Shown one piece after another: positions 36,837 to 46,033 of a stretch of 64,000 nt of DNA (its first letter is position 1; each line of letters begins with the position of its first letter). The translations under genes and the position numbers were made by a program. The stretch lies in the NCBI RefSeq assembly GCF_013177695.1, contig NZ_WOEY01000057.1, positions 1-64,000 of the forward strand, written 5' to 3'. This DNA comes from Paraburkholderia solitsugae (GTDB lineage: Bacteria; Pseudomonadota; Gammaproteobacteria; Burkholderiales; Burkholderiaceae). The notes under the pieces are model-generated. The model worked only from the letters and a program-made list of their open reading frames with translations. It did not search any database and had not been told where the DNA came from.

Positions 36837-37236
36837 ATGGCAATCGTAACTCTGGGAATTGATCTGGCCAAGAACGTGTTTGCTCTGCATCATGTTGGTC
36901 AGACGGGCAGGCCCGAATTACTACGTCGGAAGTCCGACGGGCCAAGCTGCTGGAAGCCTGCTCAGGTGCGCACCATTGGGCGCGAGAGTTTCAGAAGTTG
37001 GGGTATACGGTTCGCCTCGTGGCATCCAAGTTCGTCGCGCCGTACTGAATGTCTGGTAAACGCTGGAAGAACGACGCCCTATGACGCAGCGGCGATCTGC
37101 GAGGCCGTTACGCGACCGAACATACGATTTGTCCCGATCAAGTCGATAGATCAACAGGCCGATCTGTTCATACATCGTGCACGCCAAGGACACATCGAAG
37201 AGCGCACCGCGCCGATAAACCGGCTTCGCGTGCCCA
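36837..37236 (+). pseudogene. IS1111/IS110-type transposase remnant
   Basis: It starts MAIVTLGIDLAKNVFALHHV, the N-terminal DEDD motif of IS1111-type transposases. Frames then change several times: RAKLLEACSGAHHWAREFQK, GYTVRLVASKFVAPY with a stop, AAAICEAVTRPNIRFVPIKS and HRARQGHIEERTAPINRL. It is degenerate and ends without a C-terminal half. It starts about 105 bp after the IS21 remnant. Confidence 0.8.
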
Positions 37237-37627
37237 TCGCTGTTGCAGCCTTAATGTTCTCGCCTTCCATCGCATTGCTCCATCCTCACGAAAGCAATTC
37301 ATTCACACTCGGGTTTGCCAGATTCAAGATAGGATGCGCCGGCGCTTACATTTGTTCTGGTTCCATATTAGGAATGGACCCACCGTCGCAGGCCATTCGT
37401 ACTGGTTAAATCAATTATCGTTTTCTTAGGCTATTCGCATCCGCAATTCGGTCGTATGCCAATGTTGACATCGGTCGTAAATGCGACGCTCAGGTCAATT
37501 CTTGTTGTTTCTGGGCGTAACAAAAGGAAAAGTCGGTTGCCCGGCGCAAGAATTTTGAGCAAAATTGCGCCGTTGAATAGTCCCTGACCTAAAAAGTGTC
37601 GGTCAAAAGACACGCTCTTGATGCGAC
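37237..37627. other. gap without recognisable gene
   Basis: This stretch of 391 bp is AT-richer than its right-hand neighbours and contains no credible open frame. It probably includes the promoter of the downstream wbi-like block. A TTGACA at 37465-37470 has no matching -10 box. Confidence 0.4.
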
Positions 37628-38473
37628 ATGAATACTACACGTGAGCTGGGTGACGAGGACGAAGGCTTATCGGTATCGATGGTCGTCTATCGCCCCGACC
37701 TGAAACAACTAGCGCAGACGTTGAGCAGCCTTACAGGCTCTTACGATGCCCTTAGGCAGGCCCATCCCGCTGTCAAACTCGACGTATGTATGGTCGACAA
37801 CGGCGGCTTACCCGATATGACAACGGCGTTTGCTGACCTCGAGTCGCGCGGCGCGAGGTGTTCTGTCATTACGGGGCAGGGCAACGTCGGCTATGGCTGC
37901 GGCCACAATCTCGCGATCGCGCACGCAGCGAGCCGCTATCACCTCGTTCTGAACCCGGACATCGATCTGGATCGGGATGCGCTGACGCGGGCGGTCGACT
38001 TTTTCGAAAGCCATCCTGACGTCGGTTTGCTTACCCCCCGTATCGGGGATGAGACCGGGCGTATTCAGTACCTGTGCCGCCGCTATCCGACGCTGCTCGA
38101 CCTGTTCGTCCGCGGCTTTCTGCCGGCGCGTGCACGACGGTTTTTCGCAGGGCGCCTCGCGCGCTACGAGATGCACGACGTGATCAACGAGCGCGACGTC
38201 GTTTGGGATCCGCCCATCGTGAGCGGTTGTTTCATGCTTTTTCGCACGAAAGTGCTTAAACGGCTGGCGGGCTTCGATCCGCGCTACTTTTTATATTTCG
38301 AGGATTACGATCTGAGCCTGCGCACCCACGACGTGACGCGCATCGCATACCTGCCGTCCGTGCGCGTGCTGCATCACGGCGGCGGCGCGGCGCGCAAGGG
38401 CTCCGCGCATATCCGCATGTTCGTTACCTCGGCGTATCGGTTCTTCAACCGCTTCGGCTGGAAGTGGCTATGA
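37628..38473 (+). CDS. GT2-family glycosyltransferase, WbbL/WbiF-like
   Basis: A 281-aa GT-A transferase. VSMVVYRPDLKQLAQTLSSL, VCMVDNGGLPD, QGNVGYGCGHNLAI, the DxD-like LVLNPDIDLDRDAL, VSGCFMLFRTKVLKRLAGFD and YFLYFEDYDLSLRTHD are classic for the WbbL rhamnosyltransferase group. WbbL adds the first rhamnose to the HexNAc-lipid primer. Its position just before wbiG-wbiH-wbiI matches wbiF in the Burkholderia O-antigen locus. The stop overlaps the next start (ATGA). Confidence 0.85.
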   Translation: MNTTRELGDEDEGLSVSMVVYRPDLKQLAQTLSSLTGSYDALRQAHPAVKLDVCMVDNGGLPDMTTAFADLESRGARCSVITGQGNVGYGCGHNLAIAHAASRYHLVLNPDIDLDRDALTRAVDFFESHPDVGLLTPRIGDETGRIQYLCRRYPTLLDLFVRGFLPARARRFFAGRLARYEMHDVINERDVVWDPPIVSGCFMLFRTKVLKRLAGFDPRYFLYFEDYDLSLRTHDVTRIAYLPSVRVLHHGGGAARKGSAHIRMFVTSAYRFFNRFGWKWL

Positions 38474-39426
38474 GTCACATGTTGCTGAGCGGGGCCAACG
38501 GTTTTGTCGGGCGCGCGCTAGGGCGCGTGCTGGTGGACGCTGGCCACACGGTAACAGGCTTGGTGCGTCAGCAGGGCGGTTGTGTCGACGGCGTACATGA
38601 GTGGGTTCACAGTGACACGGATTTCGACAAGCTAACCGGCGCCTGGCCAGAGCATCTGCAACCGGACTGCGTCGTCCATCTAGCGGCCCGTGTCCACATC
38701 ATGAACGACAAAGCGGCCAATCCGGACGCCGCCTTCCGTGCGACGAACGTCGACGGAGCGTTGCGAATGGCCGCCGCGGCCCGTGAGCACGGTGCAAAGC
38801 GCTTCGTCTTCGTGAGCAGCATTAAGGCAACCGCCGAAGGCGACCATGGGCGGCCGCTCCGAGAAACTGATCCGCCGCATCCCGAGGACGCCTATGGCCG
38901 CTCGAAACTCGCTGCGGAACAGGCGTTGACGCGTTTCGGCCAGCAAACAGGCCTCGAGATCGTCATAGCCCGCCCGCCGTTGGTATATGGCCCGCAAGTG
39001 CGAGCTAACTTTCTGCGCCTGCTAGACGCCGTCTGGCGCGGCACACCGCTGCCACTCGGCGCGATCGACGCTCGGCGCAGCATGGTCTACGTCGGCAATC
39101 TGGCGGACGCATTGGCGCATTGCGCGACCGATCCGCGCGCCGCAGGCCAATGCTTCCATATAGCCGATGCGACCGACCCGACCGTTGCCGACGTCGTCCG
39201 GACGCTTGCGCGCCATATGAACAAGCCCGCGCGCCTGCTGCCGGTTCCGCTAGGCTTGCTGCGCCTTGCTGGCAATCTGACTGGCCGTACGGCACAGATC
39301 GACCGCCTGACGGGCAGCATGCGCGTCGACACGACGCATATTCGCGAAGTGCTCGGCTGGCTTGCGCCCATTTCATCCGAGAACGGACTCGCCGCCACGG
39401 CCGAGTGGTATCGGGTGACACACTGA
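38470..39426 (+). CDS. wbiG: NAD-dependent epimerase/reductase (UDP-4-keto-6-deoxy-HexNAc 4-reductase type)
   Basis: A 318-aa short-chain dehydrogenase. LLSGANGFVGRALGRVL is the Rossmann motif, CVVHLAARVHIMNDKAANPD and FVFVSSIKATAEG follow, and the catalytic pair is in DAYGRSKLAAEQAL. This matches the WbpV/WbiG group that reduces UDP-4-keto-6-deoxy-GlcNAc to UDP-QuiNAc or UDP-FucNAc. ATG 38470 overlaps the upstream TGA; a GTG two codons earlier is less likely. It works with WbiI (dehydratase) and WbiH (transfer to lipid) to make the O-antigen primer. Confidence 0.83.
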   Translation: MSHMLLSGANGFVGRALGRVLVDAGHTVTGLVRQQGGCVDGVHEWVHSDTDFDKLTGAWPEHLQPDCVVHLAARVHIMNDKAANPDAAFRATNVDGALRMAAAAREHGAKRFVFVSSIKATAEGDHGRPLRETDPPHPEDAYGRSKLAAEQALTRFGQQTGLEIVIARPPLVYGPQVRANFLRLLDAVWRGTPLPLGAIDARRSMVYVGNLADALAHCATDPRAAGQCFHIADATDPTVADVVRTLARHMNKPARLLPVPLGLLRLAGNLTGRTAQIDRLTGSMRVDTTHIREVLGWLAPISSENGLAATAEWYRVTH

Positions 39427-39434
39427 AACCCGCT

Positions 39435-40472
39435 ATGGATATTCAAGCGCTCCAGATTTCCCCATGGACGATCGTATTGATCGTGGCCGTCGTCTCCGCG
39501 TGCCTGTGTGCGACTATTCTCTTCACATTGCTGAAAACTGGCCTCGCATGGCGTCTGGCAACCGATGTCCCGAACGACCGTTCGCTACACGTCCGGCCGA
39601 CGCCGCGAGTGGGCGGCTGGGGCATCGTGCCGGTCGCTGCGGCGGCGACCTTGATGCTGGCGCCGAGCCTCTGGTATGCCGCTCTCGGCACCGTGTTCCT
39701 TGCGGCGATTTCGCAAATCGACGACCGGCGCGGATTGCCTGCGCGTGTCAGGTTCGCAGCGCATCTAATCGCCGTGGTCGGATTGGTTGTACTTTTTCCC
39801 GCCAATGCCCCCTGGTGGATCTTGGTAATTCTTGCATTTTTGATGCTATGGTTGGTTAACCTTTACAACTTCATGGACGGCGCGGACGGTCTGGCAGGCG
39901 GTATGGCGCTGTTCGGCTTCGCCGGTTACGCGGCCGGTGCGCTCTTTAGTGACCATCCCTTGCCGGAATTGGCGTGGTCAGCGACGGTGATCTCAGGTGC
40001 CGCGTTAGGCTTCTTGTTGTTTAATTTTCACCCAGCACGCATTTTTCTCGGGGACGCTGGCTCAATCTCGCTGGGTTTTCTTGCTGGGGCGCTTGGTTAC
40101 TGGGGGTGGCGCGGAGGAGTGTGGCCCGTCTGGTTCCCGATCCTGGTGTTCGCGCCGTTCATCGCCGATGCGTCGATGACGCTTGCTCGCAGACTGCTGC
40201 GCGGCGAAAAGTTTTGGCAAGCCCATCGGGAGCACTACTATCAGCGTATGGTGCGTTCAGGGATCGGCCATGCTAGGACAGCTTTGACATGGTATGTACT
40301 AATGGTAGCTGGCATAATGCTTGCTATTTGTGCACTTGGCCGCTCAGTGATTTTTCAGTCGTGTGCGCTGGCCGTTTGGGGCGCCGTCCTCTGCGTAGCA
40401 GGCGCTTTGGTTGATATGCGCTGGCGTCGTTTCCAGTCAACACTGTCCGATCCAGTCAACACTGTCCGATAA
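39435..40472 (+). CDS. wbiH: polyprenyl-phosphate HexNAc-1-phosphate transferase (WecA/WbpL family)
   Basis: A 345-aa integral membrane enzyme with about ten hydrophobic helices that moves HexNAc-1-P (probably QuiNAc or FucNAc) to undecaprenyl phosphate. Family motifs are HVRPTPRVGGWGI, the DD pair in ISQIDDRRGLPA, NLYNFMDGADGLAGG, FNFHPARIFLGDAGSISLGF and the cytoplasmic HREHYYQRMVRSG. Start 39435 gives a hydrophobic N-terminal helix. The last codons lie in a 19-bp tandem duplication (40432-40469), so the C-terminus may be new. Confidence 0.9.
   Translation: MDIQALQISPWTIVLIVAVVSACLCATILFTLLKTGLAWRLATDVPNDRSLHVRPTPRVGGWGIVPVAAAATLMLAPSLWYAALGTVFLAAISQIDDRRGLPARVRFAAHLIAVVGLVVLFPANAPWWILVILAFLMLWLVNLYNFMDGADGLAGGMALFGFAGYAAGALFSDHPLPELAWSATVISGAALGFLLFNFHPARIFLGDAGSISLGFLAGALGYWGWRGGVWPVWFPILVFAPFIADASMTLARRLLRGEKFWQAHREHYYQRMVRSGIGHARTALTWYVLMVAGIMLAICALGRSVIFQSCALAVWGAVLCVAGALVDMRWRRFQSTLSDPVNTVR
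40432..40469 (+). repeat. 19-bp perfect tandem duplication at the 3' end of wbiH
   Basis: TCCAGTCAACACTGTCCGA occurs twice with no spacer (40432-40450 and 40451-40469). As 19 is not a multiple of three the second copy is read in another frame, giving STLSD then PVNTV. Confidence 0.95.
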
Positions 40473-40479
40473 CTGAGGT

Positions 40480-42375
40480 ATGACGCTGATGCTAAGAAAC
40501 AAGGCCACATGGCTATCTTTCAGCGCTTTTCTTTTCGACTTGTGCGCGGTCGCCGCCGCTTGGCTGATTGCCTACATCATCCGCTTCAATGGCGTGGTTC
40601 CTGAAGACTTCAGGGTCGGAGCGATGCACTCGCTCCTCTGGGTCCTGCCGGCCTACGGCGTTATGTTCCGCATCTTCGGCTTGTACCGTGGTATGTGGGT
40701 CTTTGCGAGTTTGCCGGATCTTGTACGTATATCGAAAGCAGTCGTCGCTGGTGCGCTCGTCGCCATGATTGTTTCGGTGCTGGTCCAGCCTATGCCGATC
40801 GTGCCGCGCTCGGTGCTGGTGGTATCACCGCTATTTCTGTTTCTTGCGATGGGCGGATCGCGCGCGCTATACCGTGCGACCAAAGAGTTCTATCTGTATG
40901 GTGGACTCGTCGGACAGGGTAAGCCGGTAGTGGTGCTCGGCGCCGGCAACGCGGGCGCGAGTCTCGCGCGCGAGCTGTCGCGTTCGAGCGAATGGCGTCT
41001 CGTCGGCTTGCTCGACGACGATGTTTCCAAGCACGGCCGCGAGATCTATGGCTACAAAGTACTCGGTTCGATAAGCGAATTGCCGCAATTGGCCGAAACG
41101 CTGAAGACCGAATACGCAATCATTGCCATCCCCTCCGCCACGGTGGATGTGCAGCGGCGTGTCGCGACGCTATGCGTTCGCGCCGGCGTACGGGCGCTCG
41201 TGCTGCCTGCGCTAACCGACGTCACGCAAGGCCAGGCGTTTCTATCGCGCGTGCGACAGATCGACCTCGAAGATTTGCTGGGCCGTGATCCGATCATCAT
41301 CGATACGCCCCATGTAGAAGCACTGCTGCATGACAGGATAGTGATGGTCACCGGCGCAGGCGGGTCTATCGGCTCCGAATTGTGCCGCCAGATCTTGCGC
41401 TTCCAGCCGGCTCAACTCATTGCCTATGACTTGTCCGAATTTGCGATATATCGGCTTACTGAAGAGTTGAGCGAGCGTTTTCCAGGCGTGTCGGTAATTC
41501 CGGTCATCGGCGATGCCAAGGACTCGCTGCTGCTCGATCAGGTGATGTCGCGCCACACGCCGCATATCGTATTTCATGCGGCCGCGTATAAACACGTCCC
41601 GCTAATGGAAGAACAGAACGCATGGCAGGCCGTGCGCAATAATGTGCTTGGCACCTATCGGGTGGGTCGCGCGGCGATTCGTCACGATGTAAAGCATTTC
41701 GTGCTGATCTCGACCGACAAGGCAGTCAACCCAACTAACGTCATGGGGGCGAGCAAACGTCTGGCAGAAATGGCGTGTCAGGCTTTGCAGCAGACCAGCT
41801 CGCGTACACAGTTCGAGACGGTTCGGTTCGGGAACGTACTCGGTAGCGCCGGCAGTGTCATTCCGAAGTTCCAGCAGCAGATTGCGAAGGGCGGCCCCGT
41901 AACCGTAACGCACCCCGAGATTACGCGCTTCTTCATGACCATCCCGGAAGCGTCGCAGCTCGTGCTGCAAGCGTCGAGCATGGGGCATGGTGGCGAGATC
42001 TTTATCCTCGACATGGGCGAGCCGGTGAAGATCGTCGACCTGGCTCGCGACTTGATTCGCTTGTACGGCTTTAGCGAGGAGCAGATTCGGATCGTGTTTA
42101 CTGGTCTGCGGCCTGGTGAAAAGCTTTACGAAGAGCTACTGGCTTGCGACGAAACGACGACACGCACACCGCATCCTAAATTGCGGACCGCACGTGCGCG
42201 AGAAGTGTCGGATGATCTGTTGGACAAGTTGCTGCCGTGGCTTATGCAGCATCGCGTGTTAAGCGACGACGAAGTTCGTCGCGATCTGCGGCGCTGGGTG
42301 CCAGAATATCAACCGGCCACCGCACCGGCTTTGCGTAGTGTCGGTAGTGTCACATCCGTCACGCGGGCTTCCTAG
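40480..42375 (+). CDS. wbiI: nucleotide-sugar 4,6-dehydratase, WbpM/CapD family membrane protein
   Basis: A 631-aa protein with four N-terminal membrane helices (about 10-125), a Rossmann-like domain (VVVLGAGNAGASLARELS, about 150-275) and a C-terminal dehydratase domain (MVTGAGGSIGSELCRQI, HAAAYKHVPLMEEQ, STDKAVNPTNVMGASKR, RFGNVLGSAGSVIPKF). In place of Tyr-x-x-x-Lys the active site has Met-x-x-x-Lys (VMGASK), as in WbpM. It converts UDP-GlcNAc to the 4-keto-6-deoxy intermediate for WbiG. It is last gene of the block and is followed by a terminator. Confidence 0.92.
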   Translation: MTLMLRNKATWLSFSAFLFDLCAVAAAWLIAYIIRFNGVVPEDFRVGAMHSLLWVLPAYGVMFRIFGLYRGMWVFASLPDLVRISKAVVAGALVAMIVSVLVQPMPIVPRSVLVVSPLFLFLAMGGSRALYRATKEFYLYGGLVGQGKPVVVLGAGNAGASLARELSRSSEWRLVGLLDDDVSKHGREIYGYKVLGSISELPQLAETLKTEYAIIAIPSATVDVQRRVATLCVRAGVRALVLPALTDVTQGQAFLSRVRQIDLEDLLGRDPIIIDTPHVEALLHDRIVMVTGAGGSIGSELCRQILRFQPAQLIAYDLSEFAIYRLTEELSERFPGVSVIPVIGDAKDSLLLDQVMSRHTPHIVFHAAAYKHVPLMEEQNAWQAVRNNVLGTYRVGRAAIRHDVKHFVLISTDKAVNPTNVMGASKRLAEMACQALQQTSSRTQFETVRFGNVLGSAGSVIPKFQQQIAKGGPVTVTHPEITRFFMTIPEASQLVLQASSMGHGGEIFILDMGEPVKIVDLARDLIRLYGFSEEQIRIVFTGLRPGEKLYEELLACDETTTRTPHPKLRTARAREVSDDLLDKLLPWLMQHRVLSDDEVRRDLRRWVPEYQPATAPALRSVGSVTSVTRAS

Positions 42376-42436
42376 AACTCACTCGCGATGCGGGTTCCCC
42401 GTTGCTGTCACGCATTGAAAAAGGCGCTCTTGAGCG

Positions 42437-42490
42437 TAATGCCGTTCAGTTAACACTGAACGGCATTAGGCCACGTGGGGCCTTTTTCTT
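42437..42490 (+). terminator. terminator region after wbiI
   Basis: A perfect 14-bp inverted repeat (42437-42450 and 42455-42468, loop TAAC) is followed at once by a second short stem AGGCC...GGCCT (42468-42483) and TTTTCTT. The pair closes the wbi-like operon; the second stem with its T run is the actual intrinsic terminator. Confidence 0.8.
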
Positions 42491-42494
42491 GTCT

Positions 42495-42838
42495 TTACTT
42501 TCTGAACACTAGCTGGCAAGGCACCTTGAACCGCACGATGCTCACGTTGAGCCACACGTAGGTCGCAGCGAACACCACAACAAAGCAGTAGGGGTGCAGG
42601 GTGTGCCGCCGGAATAGCGTCGCCAGGACGACTGCAATTAGGGTAACCACGCACGAGATCACCGCAAGCGACAGCAGAAAATCAAGCGGCGGCACGCTAA
42701 TACGCGTAACGGCGATATTCAAGAAGGAAATAGGCGAGGGCGACGGCTGCCATCGTGCAGGCTAGCCGCACGAGCGGAGAGACCCGTTTGGTCAGGTCTT
42801 CGACCAGCCTCGAACCGAATGCCGGCAGGGCCTCTCAA
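42495..42838 (-). pseudogene. WecA-like transferase, internally deleted copy
   Basis: The minus strand reads LPAFGSRLVEDLTKRVSPLV, RLACTMAAVALAYFLL, shifts frame to IAVTRISVPPLDFLLSLAVI, SCVVTLIAVV, then jumps to LATLFRRHTLHPYCFVVVFA and YVWLNVSIVRFK. Each piece matches the gene at 46034-47140, but about 170 residues including the catalytic loops are missing, and there is a frameshift. It is a dead duplicate in the same orientation. Confidence 0.88.
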
Positions 42839-42988
42839 TTTTGATTTTGTTGTCGCTGTTGCAGCAACAGATTACGACGGATCGTTAAACGTAGATAACT
42901 AGGGTCGCACCGTACGCTTCGATGGGAAATGCCTAAGTGGAATTGAGGTAGACTGCACGCAACAAAACGCCCCACCACACGAATCAAA

Positions 42989-43999
42989 ATGCAGAGAAAC
43001 GACAACCTTGACGGCATGCGAGGCATCGCTGTCCTTATTGTTTTCCTTTATCACACACTTGGAAAACCGGCCGCCGGTAACCTTGGCGTCGACGTCTTTT
43101 TTGTCTTGAGCGGCTACCTCATCACGAGCAAGCTAATTGAGGAAATCGACGCCACCGGCACCGTGGACATTTTTCGGTTCTATCTGAACCGCTGCCTGAG
43201 ATTGCTGCCGGCGTTCTTCGTCATGTGCGTGCTGTATGAGGGGCTGCATTATTGTTTTCCGGGCATCGTCAGCTCCGCGCGGCCGATTTCGCTTCTAGCC
43301 TTCCTCTTCACATCCAATATCTATTGGATGAATGGCCTTCAACCATTTCCGGTCGCCAGCCATACGTGGACACTCGCGACAGAGTGGCAGTTCTATCTCG
43401 TGTGGCCGTTCATTGCCGCGTTTGTGATGCGCCGCCGAGAGCACAGATTGCCAGTGGCTCTGCTGTTGGCAGCATGCGCGCTCGCGCTGGTCATTGCCGA
43501 ACTGCATGAGGCGAAGGTGCCGAAGTACGAAGGCATTCTGATTGGGTCGTCGATGGCGATTATGCTATCAGTTGCGCGACGCGAAAATCTGCCATTGAGG
43601 GGAGCGCCACTTGCGCTTGCATCGACCATCGGAATAGTTGCCTGGTCGTTCATTGGGTCAAAGTTCGGAGAAAAGTCGAGCCTCGTTGCCGTTGCGCTCT
43701 CAGTCGGCGCTATCTATGCAATGACGAACTCTGGATCTGAGAAAGCGATTCCGCTGCTGTCGGGACACGTGCTTAAGTATTTCGGGAAGATTTCATATGG
43801 ACTTTATATTTATCACTTCCCGATCGTAGCAGTGGCCTACGTCGCAGGGATGAGCCCAGTGAGGATGTTCATAATCGGTGTCGCAGTGACGATTCCGCTC
43901 GCCGACTTCTCGTTTAGGTTCATCGAGGCCCCCGCGCTAAAGCTTCGATCTGTGTTTCACCGGACAAAGCACTCCACCTCTGCAGCAGCAGCGCGATAG
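42989..43999 (+). CDS. OafA/YrhL-type membrane acyltransferase
   Basis: A 336-aa acyltransferase-3 family protein with about ten hydrophobic helices. NLDGMRGIAVLIVFLYHTLG carries the conserved RG and His, followed by GVDVFFVLSGYLIT, FRFYLNRCLRLLPAFF (R..R), SHTWTLATEWQFYLVWPF and YFGKISYGLYIYHFPIV. Such enzymes add acetyl groups to O-antigen sugars in the periplasm. The SGNH domain of longer members is absent. It sits between the deleted and intact WecA-like copies and next to an insertion element. Confidence 0.88.
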   Translation: MQRNDNLDGMRGIAVLIVFLYHTLGKPAAGNLGVDVFFVLSGYLITSKLIEEIDATGTVDIFRFYLNRCLRLLPAFFVMCVLYEGLHYCFPGIVSSARPISLLAFLFTSNIYWMNGLQPFPVASHTWTLATEWQFYLVWPFIAAFVMRRREHRLPVALLLAACALALVIAELHEAKVPKYEGILIGSSMAIMLSVARRENLPLRGAPLALASTIGIVAWSFIGSKFGEKSSLVAVALSVGAIYAMTNSGSEKAIPLLSGHVLKYFGKISYGLYIYHFPIVAVAYVAGMSPVRMFIIGVAVTIPLADFSFRFIEAPALKLRSVFHRTKHSTSAAAAR

Positions 44000-44332
44000 C
44001 GAATCACGTTCCGGCCGGATACGCCGGTTTGACCGGTAAGCCATTCACCACCGTTGCTCGCGGAGCACTGATGATCGTTCTGGCTGACCGGCCAGTTGCT
44101 AAAGGGGTGTGCGTCCGGAAACATGTGCTGCAGAATCTGCACGATGTTCATTTTGTCCTCTCTATCGAATACGCCGCGCGCGGATGGTTCCTCCCGCGGT
44201 CGTGTACTGACTCCGAAACTCATCAGCCCGACGAGGAAGACCATCGTCGTAGCGGCGATGCTCACCCGTATTGAGTCGGTCTTGCAGAATGGCGAGAAGC
44301 CAGGCGGAGTAAGGGAATGGGTGCGAACACGG
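44000..44332. other. gap, nothing recognised
   Basis: About 330 bp between the acyltransferase and the IS5-family element. Small frames exist on both strands (e.g. a minus-strand frame from 44157 starting MNIVQILQHMFPDAHPF), but none could be tied to a known family. Confidence 0.4.
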
Positions 44333-45900
44333 GGTTGCGAAACTCCCAGATTCAATATGGAATTGGCATATCTTCTGGGAGTTGAGAGCCGCCGATGAGC
44401 ACGCCCGATTTCTTCCGCAGCCGCCTGGATGCAATGATCGATTTGCGTCACCCGCTGGCCGTACTGGCTAACCGGATGCCATGGGCATCGATCGAAGCGA
44501 CGTTGACGCCGATGTTCGAGCGCCGTGTTCGCGAAGGCCGGGTGACCGCAGAGGTTGATCTGTTCGGCGTGACGCCTAAGCTCGCAGGTTCTGGTGTCAG
44601 CGCTGCAGGACGTCCACGCCTGTCCATCCGTCTGATGGTCGGTCTGCTGTATCTGAAACACGCGTACAACGAAAGCGACGACTCGGTGTGCGAGCGTTGG
44701 GCAGAAAGCGTGTATTTTCAGTACTTCTGCGGCGAGGAGTATTTCCAGCCGCGTCTGCCGTGCGACCCGACCAACCTGGTGCGCTTTCGGCAGGCGCTGG
44801 GCGAAGCCGGTGTCGAGGAACTGCTGGCGACGACGATTGCGGCGGCCATGGAGATGAAGGCGGTGACACCGGCCGAACTCGAGCGCGTGATTGTTGATAC
44901 GACGGTCCAGGAGAAAGCGGTTGCATATCCGACCGACAGCCGTCTGCTTGAGGTGGCACGGGCCAGACTCGTGCAACTGGCGCAACGCGCCGGTCTGGCG
45001 CTGAAGCAAACGTACGAGCGTGAAGGCAAACGACTGCGTCGCCGCGCGGGCGGCTATGCGCATGCGAAGCAGTTCAGGCGCCTGCGTCGTGTACTCAAAC
45101 GTCAGCGCACAGTATTGGGACGATTACTGCGTGACATCGAACGCAAGCTATCCGGGGCCCCGGACGAACGGCAGACACAACTGCGCGTGTGGCTCGAGCG
45201 TGCATGGCGCATTTGCCGCCAACGTCCAAAGGACAAGAACAAGTTGTACGCCCTGCACGCGCCTGAAGTTGAGTGCATCGGCAAAGGCAAGGCGCGGCAG
45301 CCCTACGAGTTCGGCGTCAAGGTAAGTCTCGCGATCACGGAGAAACAAGGACTGATCGTCGGCGCACGGGCGTTCCCAGGCAACCCATACGACGGCCACA
45401 CGCTGGCGGAGCAACTCGAACAGAGCTCCATTCTGTTGCAGGATCTGCCCGGTACGCCGCAACCGAAGACCGTGCTGGTCGATCTCGGGTTTCGTGGCGT
45501 CGACGCCGAAGTATCATCAGTACAACTTATTCATCGTGGCAAATACAAGACCCTGACCCGCACGCAGCGACATTGGCTCAAGCGACGGCAGGCGATCGAA
45601 CCGATCATCGGCCATGTGAAGCACGACCACGGCATGCGGCGTTGCTGGCTCAAAGGGCAAACCGGCGATGCGCTACACGCGGTGCTGTGTGCTGCCGGCT
45701 ACAACCTGCGCTGGTTGCTGCGCGCCATCGTCCGCCTGGGCCTGAGGCCCGTATTTTTTACCCTCGCGTTGCTGCATTGGCTCGCCGATGTCACGTTGAA
45801 GTCGGCGCTTGCTCGCCACAACCACTTTCGGTGGGTTGATTCCAGTTCGCCGACAGGCCGCCCCCGTGGCTTAGCTCGCTACGCAAACTGAATTTTGCAG
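44333..45900 (+). mobile_element. IS5-family insertion sequence
   Basis: One transposase gene flanked by candidate imperfect terminal repeats: GGTTGCGAAACTCCCA at 44333-44348 and the complement CTGCAAAATTCAGT at 45887-45900. The repeats match only partly, so the ends are estimates and no target duplication was confirmed. The right end would touch the transposase stop. Confidence 0.55.
44395..45891 (+). CDS. IS5-family transposase
   Basis: A 498-aa DDE transposase with the IS5/IS1182-type outline: an N-terminal DUF772-like domain (RLSIRLMVGLLYLKHAYNES, FQYFCGEEYFQPRLPCDPTN), the first catalytic Asp in VIVDTTVQEKA, PYEFGVKVSLAIT, the second Asp in TVLVDLGFRG, and the late Glu in RRQAIEPIIGHVKHDHGM. 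The frame is intact, so the element may still move. The length is on the long side for IS5, closer to its IS1478-type members. Confidence 0.88.
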   Translation: MSTPDFFRSRLDAMIDLRHPLAVLANRMPWASIEATLTPMFERRVREGRVTAEVDLFGVTPKLAGSGVSAAGRPRLSIRLMVGLLYLKHAYNESDDSVCERWAESVYFQYFCGEEYFQPRLPCDPTNLVRFRQALGEAGVEELLATTIAAAMEMKAVTPAELERVIVDTTVQEKAVAYPTDSRLLEVARARLVQLAQRAGLALKQTYEREGKRLRRRAGGYAHAKQFRRLRRVLKRQRTVLGRLLRDIERKLSGAPDERQTQLRVWLERAWRICRQRPKDKNKLYALHAPEVECIGKGKARQPYEFGVKVSLAITEKQGLIVGARAFPGNPYDGHTLAEQLEQSSILLQDLPGTPQPKTVLVDLGFRGVDAEVSSVQLIHRGKYKTLTRTQRHWLKRRQAIEPIIGHVKHDHGMRRCWLKGQTGDALHAVLCAAGYNLRWLLRAIVRLGLRPVFFTLALLHWLADVTLKSALARHNHFRWVDSSSPTGRPRGLARYAN

Positions 45901-46033
45901 GTCCGACTATTGAAGGAACCGGTACGGACTCCGATCCGCCGATAGAGACACCGTTAAACGGTTGAATCAGCAGCCCATGACCATTGGTGAGGGACGGCAG
46001 AGTGGCAAATACGGCCCTAAGGCGCCCTTGTTC

